A stretch of 47,232 bases of DNA. Source: Nitrospirota bacterium (GTDB taxonomy: Bacteria; Nitrospirota; Thermodesulfovibrionia; Thermodesulfovibrionales; UBA6898). Below, one piece after another: positions 33,926 to 41,884 of the stretch. Each line of letters begins with the position of its first letter. The stretch's first letter is position 1. The notes beneath the pieces were generated by a model. The model saw nothing but the letters and a program-made list of their open reading frames with translations, had not been told where the DNA came from and ran no database searches. The stretch spans positions 1 through 47,232 of the forward strand of contig JACRHC010000099.1 in NCBI GenBank assembly GCA_016217675.1, in the 5' to 3' direction. The position numbers and the translations under genes are program-made.

Positions 33926-34947
33926 AAAAGTTTTCTTATCGTTATCTATGTATGTATTTGACAGCTGCAACGCTGCTCTTCATTGGCGGGTGGTTTGGCC
34001 ACAGTCTCTATGAACAGCAAAGGGACCGCGCCAAGAGCCGGCGGGCGAGGTTGGTCGGTTATTTTTTTACCAGTCCGCTGCTGGACGTCGAACTGCCTGA
34101 GGGTATTGTCATTGGCCGTGAACCGATTCCTTTTAAGCACAAAATCAATGCATTCGTGCAGAAACAGCTCGATACCAAACAGGTCAGCAAATTGGGTGTA
34201 TATTACCGCGATCTGCATGATGGTCCGTGGTTCGGGATCAACGCAAAGGAGGCTTTATATCCTGCGAGCATGATGAAGGTCCCCATAATGATTGCCTGGC
34301 TGAAGCGCGCAGAGCACAATCCTCGCGAGCTAAAACACACTTATACCTATGACGGTGCTAATGATCGCACTGCAGTTCAGCTCATCAAGCCGGAAAATAA
34401 ACTTATTCCCGGCCGAAGCTATACCGTGGATGAGTTGCTTGTTCAGATGATGACCTATTCCGATAATAATGCTGCATTTATCCTTCACTCCAAATTGGAG
34501 ACCTCTGAGTTGAATGCTGTGATCGATGGCATGGATATCAATAATGAGCCGGATATCCCTGATAATTTATTAAGCCTGCATGCCTATTCGGGTTTCTTTC
34601 GCATCCTCTATAATGCCGCCTTCCTGAATCGTGAAATGTCCGAGAAGGCCTTAGGGTTGTTGAGCCTCCAGGACTTTCCCCAGGGTATTGTCGGCGGAGT
34701 TCCCAAAGGCACCCCTGTTGCATCAAAATTTGGTGAGCACGTTGAGGGCAGGAATGAAGAGGAGAAACATCTCCATGAATTCGGGATTGTCTATCATCCG
34801 AAATATCCCTATATCCTGGGGATCATGACTCGAGGGCATGATTTTAACAAGCAGGCAGAGATTATCAGGGAAATTTCCCGAATGATTTATGCAGCAGTCG
34901 ATGCGGATATCAGCATTGAGAAAAATACCATGCAGGGAACTCCATAA
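33922..34947 (+). CDS. membrane-anchored class A beta-lactamase-like serine hydrolase, copy 2
   Basis: 341 residues, clearly a tandem duplicate of copy 1: the same anchor (MYLTAATLLFIGGWF), the same VYYRDLHDGPWFGINAK block, SxxK as YPASMMKVPI, SDN as MTYSDNNAA and SKFG as VASKFGEH. It carries a short insertion (EGRNEEEKH) and differs most at the ends and around the expected omega loop (NNEPDIPDN), which again lacks ExxLN. TTG 33922 overlaps the stop of copy 1. Duplicated, both probably active, function unknown. Confidence 0.85.
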   Translation: MKKFSYRYLCMYLTAATLLFIGGWFGHSLYEQQRDRAKSRRARLVGYFFTSPLLDVELPEGIVIGREPIPFKHKINAFVQKQLDTKQVSKLGVYYRDLHDGPWFGINAKEALYPASMMKVPIMIAWLKRAEHNPRELKHTYTYDGANDRTAVQLIKPENKLIPGRSYTVDELLVQMMTYSDNNAAFILHSKLETSELNAVIDGMDINNEPDIPDNLLSLHAYSGFFRILYNAAFLNREMSEKALGLLSLQDFPQGIVGGVPKGTPVASKFGEHVEGRNEEEKHLHEFGIVYHPKYPYILGIMTRGHDFNKQAEIIREISRMIYAAVDADISIEKNTMQGTP

Positions 34948-34965
34948 TTCGCCGATGCGCTGTTA

Positions 34966-34985
34966 TGCACAGAAGAGCCTGTGCA
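34966..34985. terminator. hairpin between convergent genes (possible bidirectional terminator)
   Basis: TGCACAG (34966-34972) and CTGTGCA (34979-34985) form a perfect 7-bp stem with a 6-nt loop, midway between serine hydrolase 2 and argJ, which converge. There is no U-tract on either side, so it may stop transcription weakly or protect 3' ends. Confidence 0.45.
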
Positions 34986-35032
34986 ATTGCTGTAATGACT
35001 TCTCTTGATCCAGCCTGAGCAATACAACGTTT

Positions 35033-36229
35033 CTATGTCCGGTATTCTGCGTTGATCCTGATATAGTCTTCAGTCAGGTCGCAGGTGAGGACCTTTGCTG
35101 ACGCCTTGCCTGCATGAAGGTCAACGATGATCTTCAGTTCTTTCTTCTTCATCTCTTCAGTCGCTTCCTTGTCCTTGTTGTTCATTACTCCGCTTTTGAC
35201 GACCTTTACCTTATTGAAGCAGACATCAGTCTTTTCAGGGTTAAAGCTGACCCCGGAGTACCCGACTGCTGCCATGATCCGGCCCCAGTTGGCGTCATTG
35301 CCGTAAATGGCGGTCTTCACAAGGCTTGAGTTGGCAATTGTTAGAGCAGCCTTCTCTGCGTCTCTTTCACTCTTCGCATTCTTTACGATGACTTCTATAA
35401 GCTTGGTTGCGCCTTCGCCGTCTTTGACGATCAATTGCGAAAGTTCATAGGTCAACTCATCAAGCGCCTTCTGGAATGCGGGAAAATCTGCAGATTTCGC
35501 CGTGAGCTGACTGTTGCCCAATACGCCGTTTGCCATGATGAGTGCCGTGTCATTCGTTGACATGTCCCCGTCTATGGTTATGCGGTTAAAAGACTTGCCT
35601 ACTGCACTCTTCAACGCAGCATGAAGGGCCTTCTTACCGACTGCGATATCAGTAAGGATGAAACAGAGCATGGTTGCCATGTTCGGTGCGATCATGCCTG
35701 CACCCTTGCAGATCCCGGCAATAGTCCCCTGTTTTCCCTGTATCTTAATCTGCCGAGAGGTGATCTTGGGAAAGGTATCTGTTGTCATAATCGCCCTGGC
35801 TATGTCCTCAAAGGATGCATTGCCGAGGCCTCCTGTCAGCGGGCCGATCATGGGCAAGACCCTCTGCATGGGCATGGGTGTCCCAATAACGCCGGTCGAA
35901 CATATGTAGGTAAGCCCGATGCCGATGCCCAACTGCTTTGAGGCCCCAGAGACCATATCACGTGCATCCTTCATGCCCTGTTTGCCGGTGCAGGCATTGG
36001 CATTGCCGCTATTGACAAGAATGGCCTGCCCCCTGCCGGATGCTATTTTCTGCATACAAAGCCGGACAGGGGCTGCCTTGACTGTATTTGTCGTAAAGGT
36101 GCCGGCGATTGCTGATTCGACTTCAGAAAAGATCAGCGCCATATCGTTGCGGCCGGGCTTCTTGATTGCAGCCTCTGCTGCAGAGAAGAAGAACCCTTGA
36201 GGTGTCTTTTTGTCAGGAGATTCTTTCAT
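35033..36229 (-). CDS. argJ: glutamate N-acetyltransferase / amino-acid acetyltransferase
   Basis: 398 residues from ATG 36229 (MKESPDKKTPQGFFF). The self-cleavage site lies in CKGAGMIAPNMATML, where the Thr after Ala becomes the nucleophile of the beta chain. SGNANACTGKQG, TIDGDMSTNDT and YGNDANWGRIMAAVG are conserved. It makes N-acetylglutamate and recycles acetyl groups in arginine synthesis. A -35/-10 pair that overlaps the upstream in-frame starts (36235 and TTG 36265) makes 36229 the best start, with about two leader bases. mnmA is divergent. Confidence 0.95.
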   Translation of the reverse strand: MKESPDKKTPQGFFFSAAEAAIKKPGRNDMALIFSEVESAIAGTFTTNTVKAAPVRLCMQKIASGRGQAILVNSGNANACTGKQGMKDARDMVSGASKQLGIGIGLTYICSTGVIGTPMPMQRVLPMIGPLTGGLGNASFEDIARAIMTTDTFPKITSRQIKIQGKQGTIAGICKGAGMIAPNMATMLCFILTDIAVGKKALHAALKSAVGKSFNRITIDGDMSTNDTALIMANGVLGNSQLTAKSADFPAFQKALDELTYELSQLIVKDGEGATKLIEVIVKNAKSERDAEKAALTIANSSLVKTAIYGNDANWGRIMAAVGYSGVSFNPEKTDVCFNKVKVVKSGVMNNKDKEATEEMKKKELKIIVDLHAGKASAKVLTCDLTEDYIRINAEYRT

Positions 36230-36237
36230 ATGCATAG

Positions 36238-36265
36238 GATATACGGATTCAGGCTTTGTTTTCAA
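36238..36265 (-). promoter_or_regulatory. promoter of argJ (near-leaderless)
   Basis: Minus strand TTGAAA (36265-36260), 16-bp spacer, TATATC (36243-36238), 8 nt before ATG 36229. It overlaps the region where the mnmA promoter must lie, so the two transcription units share about 60 bp. Confidence 0.5.
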
Positions 36266-36276
36266 CTGATGTCATG

Positions 36277-36282
36277 TTACAT
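36277..36282 (+). promoter_or_regulatory. -10-like element of mnmA, leaderless start
   Basis: TTACAT ends 6 nt before ATG 36289, with TG directly in front. There is no ribosome-binding site. A TTTGTT about 16 bp upstream is a weak -35. Confidence 0.35.
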
Positions 36283-36288
36283 TACTAC

Positions 36289-37395
36289 ATGGCTAAGGTA
36301 ATGGTGGGCATGAGCGGCGGCGTTGATTCGAGCGTTACTGCGCATCTTCTCAGGCAGCAGGGGTATGAGGTGGAAGGCGTAAGCCTTATTCTCTATGAAG
36401 CGCGAAACAAGGCTGACGCAACACTCTGTTGTTCGATGGAAGCGAGAGACAGCGCGAAGGATACGGCAAGAGCGCTTGGTATCAGTCATCAGGCCATTGA
36501 CGTACGGGCGGCATTCATCGATAAGGTCGTAGAACCTTTTGTCGCGGCCTATAAGAATGGCATGACCCCTAATCCCTGCATACTCTGCAACAAGCTGATC
36601 AAATTTCCCTATCTTCTGAAGGCGGCAGATGAGATCGGCGCGGAGTATATCGCGACAGGTCATTATGCGCGGGTGGAAAGAAGGCCAGCGGCAAAAGGCG
36701 AAGGGCAAGGGACAAGCAACCAGGAGGGGCGAGCTCTTCTTAAGAAAGGAATCGACAAAAAGAAGGATCAGTCGTATGTGCTTTATGTGTTGCATAAGGA
36801 ACAGCTCGAACGGCTCCTGCTGCCGCTTGGAGACCTCACGAAAGATGAGGTCAGGAAGATAGCCAGATCGCTGAATCTCCCGGCGGCAGACAGGCCTGAA
36901 AGCCAGGAGATCTGTTTTGTCGAAAACAACGACCATAATGCTTTTATCGAGCAGCTTGCGCCCGAGTCTGCGAGGCCGGGTACTATTATCAATGCAGAGG
37001 GCAAGATTGTCGGGACCCACAAGGGGGTCTATGCCTATACGATCGGCCAGAGAAAAGGCCTCAGGATCGCGTCGCTTGAACCCCATTTTGTCACACGCAT
37101 CGATCCTCGCAGCAACACCATCCAGGTGGGCTTACGTGACGAGGCCATGTCTCAGCGCATTCATGTCAGAGAGATGAACTGGCTGCTCAGGCCTGAAGCA
37201 TCGTCATTCAGAGCTTCAGTTAAGGTGAGGTCCATGATGGAGGCCAGGAATGCCTCTGTTGTGGCAGGATACGATGATGCTGATGTCGCCTACGATGAAC
37301 CTCAGTGGGCTCCTGCACCGGGCCAAAGCGCAGTCTTTTATGATGATGATGTCGTGATAGGAGGGGGAATTATCTCCCGGGAGCAGCAGAAATAA
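36289..37395 (+). CDS. mnmA: tRNA 2-thiouridylase MnmA
   Basis: 368 residues. PP-loop GMSGGVDSSV, catalytic Cys in NPCILCNKLIKF and the second Cys in ESQEICFV, with ATGHYARV and KDQSYVLYVL. It puts sulfur on the wobble uridine of tRNAs for Lys, Glu and Gln. Between ATGHYARV and the LLKKGIDKKKDQSY block there is an extra hydrophilic run (RRPAAKGEGQGTSNQEGRA) encoded by repeat-like DNA at ~36681-36730. The ATG at 36289 gives the family start MAKVMVGMSGG; the longer frame from 36256 would overlap argJ. Confidence 0.95.
   Translation: MAKVMVGMSGGVDSSVTAHLLRQQGYEVEGVSLILYEARNKADATLCCSMEARDSAKDTARALGISHQAIDVRAAFIDKVVEPFVAAYKNGMTPNPCILCNKLIKFPYLLKAADEIGAEYIATGHYARVERRPAAKGEGQGTSNQEGRALLKKGIDKKKDQSYVLYVLHKEQLERLLLPLGDLTKDEVRKIARSLNLPAADRPESQEICFVENNDHNAFIEQLAPESARPGTIINAEGKIVGTHKGVYAYTIGQRKGLRIASLEPHFVTRIDPRSNTIQVGLRDEAMSQRIHVREMNWLLRPEASSFRASVKVRSMMEARNASVVAGYDDADVAYDEPQWAPAPGQSAVFYDDDVVIGGGIISREQQK
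36681..36730 (+). repeat. repeat-like purine-rich insert inside mnmA
   Basis: A stretch of AAGGC/GGGCAAGG-type short units (aaggc, aaaggcgaagggcaaggga) sits in frame in a surface loop of mnmA. Base use differs from the flanking gene and most MnmA proteins are shorter here. Similar strings occur as dispersed repeats in some genomes; whether this is a copy needs a genome comparison. Confidence 0.4.
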
Positions 37396-37417
37396 ATACG
37401 CGCAGCAAGGGCGTATT
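37395..37417. terminator. hairpin joining the ends of mnmA and the lipid kinase gene
   Basis: AATACGC (37395-37401) pairs with GCGTATT (37411-37417), loop 9 nt. The stem begins on the last base of the mnmA stop and ends in the stop of the convergent kinase gene. It probably ends transcription in both directions, without U-tracts. Confidence 0.5.
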
Positions 37418-38300
37418 AACAGACAATACTGAGGGTGTCCCTGACGATCGTGATTGTCGCCGGTGCGGTGCCGAGGTGATCGCCGTCGATCTGGATATGG
37501 GCATTACCGGTAATCGAGATCTGCGAAGCCTTGAGGTAAATTATATCCTTGAGCCGGAGATGCGTGCCCCTGATAATACCCGCTGCATAGCGAAGAAGGT
37601 CAGCCCGGTTCCTGCCCTTGAAGATACAGAGATAAAAAAAGGGATCACTGATGTCTGCGTCCGGTGTGACCTTGAAATTGCCGCCATATCTGCTTGCCTT
37701 GCCGATGATGGCTGCAAAGCCGGTGTGCTGCTTTCCATCAACGCTGAAGTTCAGCTCTGACGGATAGTAATGGATAAGGTTATGAATGCCGCTCAGGATA
37801 TAAGCGCCTTCTCCCGACACTTTTTTCAGCGTGCTGTTCACATCATAAACTGCCTTTGCATCGAAACCGATGCCGGCCATGATGCAGAAGTGGCGTACCA
37901 CCGGAGACTTCCCTGACAGGGCCTCTATCCTGCCCAGCGATGCACGCCTTGTTCTGCCGCTGATCGCCTGCTCCATAGCTCCCTCGACGGTATCTGCAAT
38001 GGAGAGTTCACGTGCCAGGACATTGGTTGTGCCCAGGGGCAGGATGGCGAGGGGAATTTCTGACATGACCATGCCGTTCAGTACTTCGTTGATCGTGCCG
38101 TCCCCACCTGCAGCGATAATAAGGCCGGGCTTTTTCCTTGCGGCATCCCGCGCCAGTTCCTCCGCATGTCCCTTGCGTTCGCTCAGGAGCAACTCTGTCT
38201 CATATCCTTTCTTTCGAAGGTAGTCGCTTGCACGTCTGACCTTGTCAATGGAAGAGGCCCGTGCAATGGGATTACTGATGATGACAATCGATGATTTCAT
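37416..38300 (-). CDS. YegS/DagK-type lipid kinase
   Basis: 294 residues. The diacylglycerol kinase catalytic motif GGDGT (65-69, AAGGDGTINEVLNG) and PLGTTNVLARE are present; FCIMAGIGFDAKAV and IQIDGDHLGTAP complete the fold. It phosphorylates a lipid such as diacylglycerol at the membrane inner face; exact substrate unknown. ATG 38300 lies within the end of bioW (29-bp overlap), with no ribosome-binding site, so translation is probably coupled. Confidence 0.9.
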   Translation of the reverse strand: MKSSIVIISNPIARASSIDKVRRASDYLRKKGYETELLLSERKGHAEELARDAARKKPGLIIAAGGDGTINEVLNGMVMSEIPLAILPLGTTNVLARELSIADTVEGAMEQAISGRTRRASLGRIEALSGKSPVVRHFCIMAGIGFDAKAVYDVNSTLKKVSGEGAYILSGIHNLIHYYPSELNFSVDGKQHTGFAAIIGKASRYGGNFKVTPDADISDPFFYLCIFKGRNRADLLRYAAGIIRGTHLRLKDIIYLKASQISITGNAHIQIDGDHLGTAPATITIVRDTLSIVC

Positions 38301-39114
38301 CTAAATTTTTTTCGCCGGGGCATGGTTTTATGCTCTGTATTATAACAGGGGTCTTTTCGAGATATGCAATCACACCCGGAATATCGGCAGCCTCCCGGAT
38401 GAAGAATATCCTGCCGCCCCTTCGATCCCGCTTTTTCTTGATATGGGGAATGCGTATGTATCCGAGACCTTCTGATGCCACATATCCGGTCGTGTAATCG
38501 GGGTCGTCTGATATGCAGACCTCAGCCATGACATCCCTGCATGATGCGACCTTAGAAGCCAGAACAAGCGCCTCCCTGACAGTCTGTGTATTGATGCCCA
38601 GCATATTGAGTTCCGCTGTGAGCGCTTTTTCTGCAGACCCGGCAATGCCGAACCGCGAAGCCCTTACGCCCCGCAGCATGTCAGGTTCCACCCGCTGGCC
38701 TGATGATGCAAGCACAAGACTGGCCCCGCGCATGGACTCTCTGTTTTGCAGGATCGATAAGGCAGAGGTTATCGCCTTCATTGAGACGCCTGAACTTCTG
38801 AGCAGAATGCCGGTTATGGCCTCTGCGCGGGAAGAAGAACCGCATTTGACAGTCATGACCGGCAGAGCTGATATGGACCTTAGAGGTTTTTTCAGTTCTT
38901 CGATAGTAATGACGATGCTGTCAGGTTTTCCCCGTGGATGCGCTACAGCGCGGTCAATATATTCCTGAACGATCGGTTGAATTTCTTTTCTTTGACAGAT
39001 CCCTTCAGCTCCCGAGATATGCGTGTCAGGAATTGGTTTGGTTTTGAGTGTAGCTATGGTCTGCCCCCTGCGCTTTGCTGCCCGTTTCGACGCCCTCATC
39101 CGTATGTTCCACAT
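38272..39114 (-). CDS. bioW: 6-carboxyhexanoate-CoA ligase (pimeloyl-CoA synthetase)
   Basis: 280 residues. IRMRASKRA, HISGAEGIC, ASRFGIAGSAEKALTAELN, DDPDYTTGYVAS, and GYIRIPHIKKKRDRRGGRIFF follow the BioW pattern. It activates pimelate with CoA and ATP, the entry to biotin synthesis in bacteria that lack the BioC-BioH route. bioB is 36 nt upstream on the same strand, but bioF, bioA and bioD are absent. TATAAT 7 nt before the ATG suggests bioW also has its own leaderless transcript. Confidence 0.9.
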   Translation of the reverse strand: MWNIRMRASKRAAKRRGQTIATLKTKPIPDTHISGAEGICQRKEIQPIVQEYIDRAVAHPRGKPDSIVITIEELKKPLRSISALPVMTVKCGSSSRAEAITGILLRSSGVSMKAITSALSILQNRESMRGASLVLASSGQRVEPDMLRGVRASRFGIAGSAEKALTAELNMLGINTQTVREALVLASKVASCRDVMAEVCISDDPDYTTGYVASEGLGYIRIPHIKKKRDRRGGRIFFIREAADIPGVIAYLEKTPVIIQSIKPCPGEKNLDEIIDCHHQ

Positions 39115-39121
39115 AGAGGTG

Positions 39122-39150
39122 ATTATACAATTATTGGGAGCCGGTGGGAA
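39122..39150 (-). promoter_or_regulatory. promoter between bioB and bioW, leaderless bioW
   Basis: Minus strand TTCCCA (39150-39145), 17-bp spacer, perfect TATAAT (39127-39122), 7 nt before ATG 39114. It fills the whole bioB-bioW gap and there is no ribosome-binding site. Confidence 0.5.
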
Positions 39151-40125
39151 TCACCTGACCGGGAAGCCGAGCTCGCTGATGAGCTGCAGATCATCGGCAT
39201 AGTCTCTTCCGAGCGTCGTAAGATAGTTGCCGATCAGGAGACCGCTTGCTCCTGCAAAAAAGATAAAGGCGTTCAGTTCATTGAGAGTCTGAAGACGGCC
39301 GCCGCAGACACGTATCTGCTTGTCCGGGAGAATGAAACGATAGAGGCTGATGATCTTCAGGGCCTCGATTGGATTAAGAGGTTTTTGCCGGTTGATCGGA
39401 GCCCCCTTGACAGAGACAAAAAAATTTATCGGCACGGAATCCGGGTCGAGGTCTCTGAGCGCAAAGGCCATCTCTATCCTGTCCTGCCATGTTTCTCCGA
39501 GTCCGAAGATGCCGCCTGAGCAGACAGAGAGACCGGCTTCCCGGGCGCTTCTGATCGTCTCTTGCTTTTCGTTGTATGAATGGGTCGTGCATATGTTTGG
39601 GAAAAAGCGCTCGGATGTCTCAAGGTTGTTGTGGTAACGTTTGAGCCCTGCCTTTTTCAGAACATTTAAATCAGCTCTGGTAAGAAGGCCGAGCGTGGCA
39701 CAGGGCAGCAGGCCCAGTTTTTTTACGCACGAAATCATGTCTGCAATCTTAAGGAGCTCCCTGCCGGAGACCCGCCTGCCGCTGGTAACAATGCAGAACC
39801 TTTTTGCCCCGCCTTTTCTTGCCTCTTCTGCCTTGCAGAGCACCTGTTTTTTTTCGAGGAGCGGGTACGCCGGAATCCGGGCACTGCTTTTTGCTGACTG
39901 GGCGCAGTAAGAACAGTCCTCAGGGCATCTCCCTGATTTTGCGTTAACGATAGAACAGAGGTCAACGTTATTTCCCTGGAAGTGATGCCGTATTCTGTTG
40001 GCGGCTGAAAAGAGCTCGAAAATATTCTGGCCGGAAATCGATGAAAGAAATTCCGCATCAGCAGTGGAAAGCCTTTTTTGAGAAAGGGCTCTGGCCTCAA
40101 TTTCTTTTAACCTGTCAGTGCTCAT
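39151..40125 (-). CDS. bioB: biotin synthase
   Basis: 324 residues from ATG 40125; a GTG at 40137 would add four. The radical-SAM motif is CPEDCSYCAQ (C-x3-C-x2-C), and YHNNLETS, FGLGETWQDRIEMA, NFFVSVKGAPI and the Arg-containing QIRVCGGR supply the second-cluster and substrate contacts. It inserts sulfur into dethiobiotin using SAM. GC-poor gap of 26-38 nt separates it from the MshEN-like gene upstream, so they may be cotranscribed. Confidence 0.95.
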   Translation of the reverse strand: MSTDRLKEIEARALSQKRLSTADAEFLSSISGQNIFELFSAANRIRHHFQGNNVDLCSIVNAKSGRCPEDCSYCAQSAKSSARIPAYPLLEKKQVLCKAEEARKGGAKRFCIVTSGRRVSGRELLKIADMISCVKKLGLLPCATLGLLTRADLNVLKKAGLKRYHNNLETSERFFPNICTTHSYNEKQETIRSAREAGLSVCSGGIFGLGETWQDRIEMAFALRDLDPDSVPINFFVSVKGAPINRQKPLNPIEALKIISLYRFILPDKQIRVCGGRLQTLNELNAFIFFAGASGLLIGNYLTTLGRDYADDLQLISELGFPVR

Positions 40126-40162
40126 GGCATAGGTCACGAATAAATGGCATTACCGGAACAGG

Positions 40163-40843
40163 CTAACCCTTTCTGAAATTGATCCTTTCTGCCAGTTCTT
40201 CGCGCGTGAAAATGCCCTTTTCGACAAGCAGTTCAACGATGCTGGCAATCACTGCGTGCTCAATATCGTCGGTGCTGAGATCCTGTTTGGCATGATCAGA
40301 TTCTAGCGGTGTATTATTATCCGGCATGAGTTCGAAATGTGCTCCACCGGGAGAAAAGGTCATATCCGGAGCATGTTCTTTTCTTGCAAGTGTGCTGGAA
40401 GCGGTCATGGGGTCATAGAAATGGTCGAGTGCTGTAAGGATATCGGATTCAAGGGCAAGAACAGGCTTTATGCGCACACCGAGAAGAAATCCCAGATCGT
40501 CCAGCACCTTGAGGTCTGTGGGGTCCGAGGTCGCAGCAATCAGGGTCCTGCCATCAAACTTCTGAGGCAGTATGCCGAACTTCCTGGCTATGTCTTCTTT
40601 CACAAGACGCATGACTTCTGCAGACGGCTTTTCAAATTTCTCCAGCGGCATACATGACATGCCCATCTGCTTCTCGATCACGGATATCATGGCCGTCTCT
40701 TTAACAAAACCCTTGCGGATTAAGACTGCACCGAGCCTGCCTCCCCATTCTTTCTGGTGGGAGAGCGCTGACTTGAGCTGCATCTCGTCTATCAGACCTG
40801 CTTCCATGAGCAGTTCACCAAGTTTCTTTCTGATCGCTGCCAT
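40163..40843 (-). CDS. stand-alone MshEN (GspE/PilB N-terminal)-like protein
   Basis: 226 residues. The first ~70 hold two MshEN-type units (KLGELLMEAGLIDEMQLKSA followed by LSHQ, and GRLGAVLIRKGFV...ISVIEKQMG); full MshEN domains in secretion and pilus ATPases bind c-di-GMP. The middle (LVKEDIARKFGILPQKFDGR..., ATSDPTDLKVLDDLGF) is the rest of the T2SSE N-domain. The ATPase part is absent. The end has another EELAERINF helix. It may be an adaptor for pilus or secretion ATPases. AGGGGAAG precedes the ATG. Confidence 0.85.
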   Translation of the reverse strand: MAAIRKKLGELLMEAGLIDEMQLKSALSHQKEWGGRLGAVLIRKGFVKETAMISVIEKQMGMSCMPLEKFEKPSAEVMRLVKEDIARKFGILPQKFDGRTLIAATSDPTDLKVLDDLGFLLGVRIKPVLALESDILTALDHFYDPMTASSTLARKEHAPDMTFSPGGAHFELMPDNNTPLESDHAKQDLSTDDIEHAVIASIVELLVEKGIFTREELAERINFRKG

Positions 40844-40855
40844 ATCTTCCCCTAT

Positions 40856-41128
40856 CTAATAGCGTATTTCGAATCCCTGCTCTCCGACAGGGTTTTGCCA
40901 TGCAACGTCAACATCTGTTACACGGGCTCCGGGAGGTCCTTTCTTACAGACAAGAATTGCCTGCTCAACAAGCTCTCGCGGGCCTTCAAACACTGCCTCA
41001 ACACGGCCGTCATGCAAATTTCTGACCCAGCCGTCCAGACCAAGTCTTATTGCCTGATCCTGAGTGAAGGCACGATAATAGACGCCCTGAACCCTGCCGG
41101 AAATGAATACATGAGCCTGTGAGATCAT
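40856..41128 (-). CDS. acyP: acylphosphatase
   Basis: 90 residues, full length. GRVQGVYYR with catalytic Arg19 and GWVRNLHDGRVEAVFEG with Asn37 are the two signature motifs. It hydrolyses acyl phosphates. It is 12 nt upstream of the MshEN-like gene on the same strand, so the acyP-MshEN-bioB group may be one unit. A TGA-TATAAT extended -10 ends 6 nt before the ATG, predicting a leaderless mRNA. Confidence 0.95.
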   Translation of the reverse strand: MISQAHVFISGRVQGVYYRAFTQDQAIRLGLDGWVRNLHDGRVEAVFEGPRELVEQAILVCKKGPPGARVTDVDVAWQNPVGEQGFEIRY

Positions 41129-41134
41129 GGCAAC

Positions 41135-41143
41135 ATTATATCA
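41135..41143 (-). promoter_or_regulatory. extended -10 promoter, leaderless acyP
   Basis: Minus strand TGA-TATAAT, with a perfect hexamer at 41140-41135, 6 nt before ATG 41128. Expected +1 is the A of ATG. Confidence 0.55.
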
Positions 41144-41181
41144 GAAACAGGCAGAGGTGAGAGGAACGGGCAGTTATTCTC

Positions 41182-41880
41182 CTATTCGCCCAGGTAAGCC
41201 TGCTGCACTTTTTTGTTGTCGAGCAGGTCTGAACTGCTGCCTGAAAGCGTGATGCAGCCGTTTTCGAGAACATAGCCTCTGTGGGAGAGTTTAAGCGCTG
41301 CCCTGGCGTTCTGCTCAACGAGAAGAATGGTGATCCCTTCGCTGCTGATTTCCTGTATGGTTTTGAAGATCTTACTTACCATGATCGGAGCAAGACCAAG
41401 AGAAGGCTCGTCAAGCAGCAGGATGTCAGGGTTTGACATCAGTGCCCGTCCGATAGCAAGCATCTGCTGTTCTCCTCCGCTAAGGGTGCCTCCAGACTGT
41501 TTTTTCCTTTCATGGAGGATAGGAAAGAGTTTGTAAATCCTTTCAAGGGATGTCGTGAAATCCCCGCGTCCCAGGAAGGCTCCCATCTGGAGGTTCTCAA
41601 GGATGGTCAGTTTCGGAAAGATCCTCCTGCCCTCAGGCACCTGGCTGATCCCCCTCTGAACGATCCTGTGCGGCGGCAGTCCTGCAATATCAGTATCTCC
41701 AAGCATGATTGAACCGGACACGGATTTAAGAATGCCTGATATGGTCATAAGGCATGTCGATTTTCCGGCGCCATTGCTGCCGATAAGCGAGACGATCTCA
41801 CCCCTGTTTATTTCAATATCGATGCCCTTCAGGGCCTTGATGGGACCGTACCCGGCATGAATGTTCGCAAGCCTAAGCAT
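41182..41880 (-). CDS. livF: branched-chain amino acid ABC transporter ATPase LivF
   Basis: 232 residues. Walker A GSNGAGKST, the Q-loop region ISQVPEGRRIFP, signature LSGGEQQML, Walker B ILLLDEPSLGLAP and switch His region VEQNARAAL. Together with LivG it drives uptake of branched-chain amino acids or related compounds at the inner membrane. It is the last gene of livH-livM-livG-livF, 4 nt after livG. Confidence 0.95.
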   Translation of the reverse strand: MLRLANIHAGYGPIKALKGIDIEINRGEIVSLIGSNGAGKSTCLMTISGILKSVSGSIMLGDTDIAGLPPHRIVQRGISQVPEGRRIFPKLTILENLQMGAFLGRGDFTTSLERIYKLFPILHERKKQSGGTLSGGEQQMLAIGRALMSNPDILLLDEPSLGLAPIMVSKIFKTIQEISSEGITILLVEQNARAALKLSHRGYVLENGCITLSGSSSDLLDNKKVQQAYLGE

Positions 41881-41884
41881 TGGG

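Noticed and set aside
32912..34947. Calling the tandem serine hydrolases antibiotic-resistance beta-lactamases
   Set aside because: ExxLN is missing and KTG is replaced by KFG in both copies, so lactam hydrolysis is not supported.
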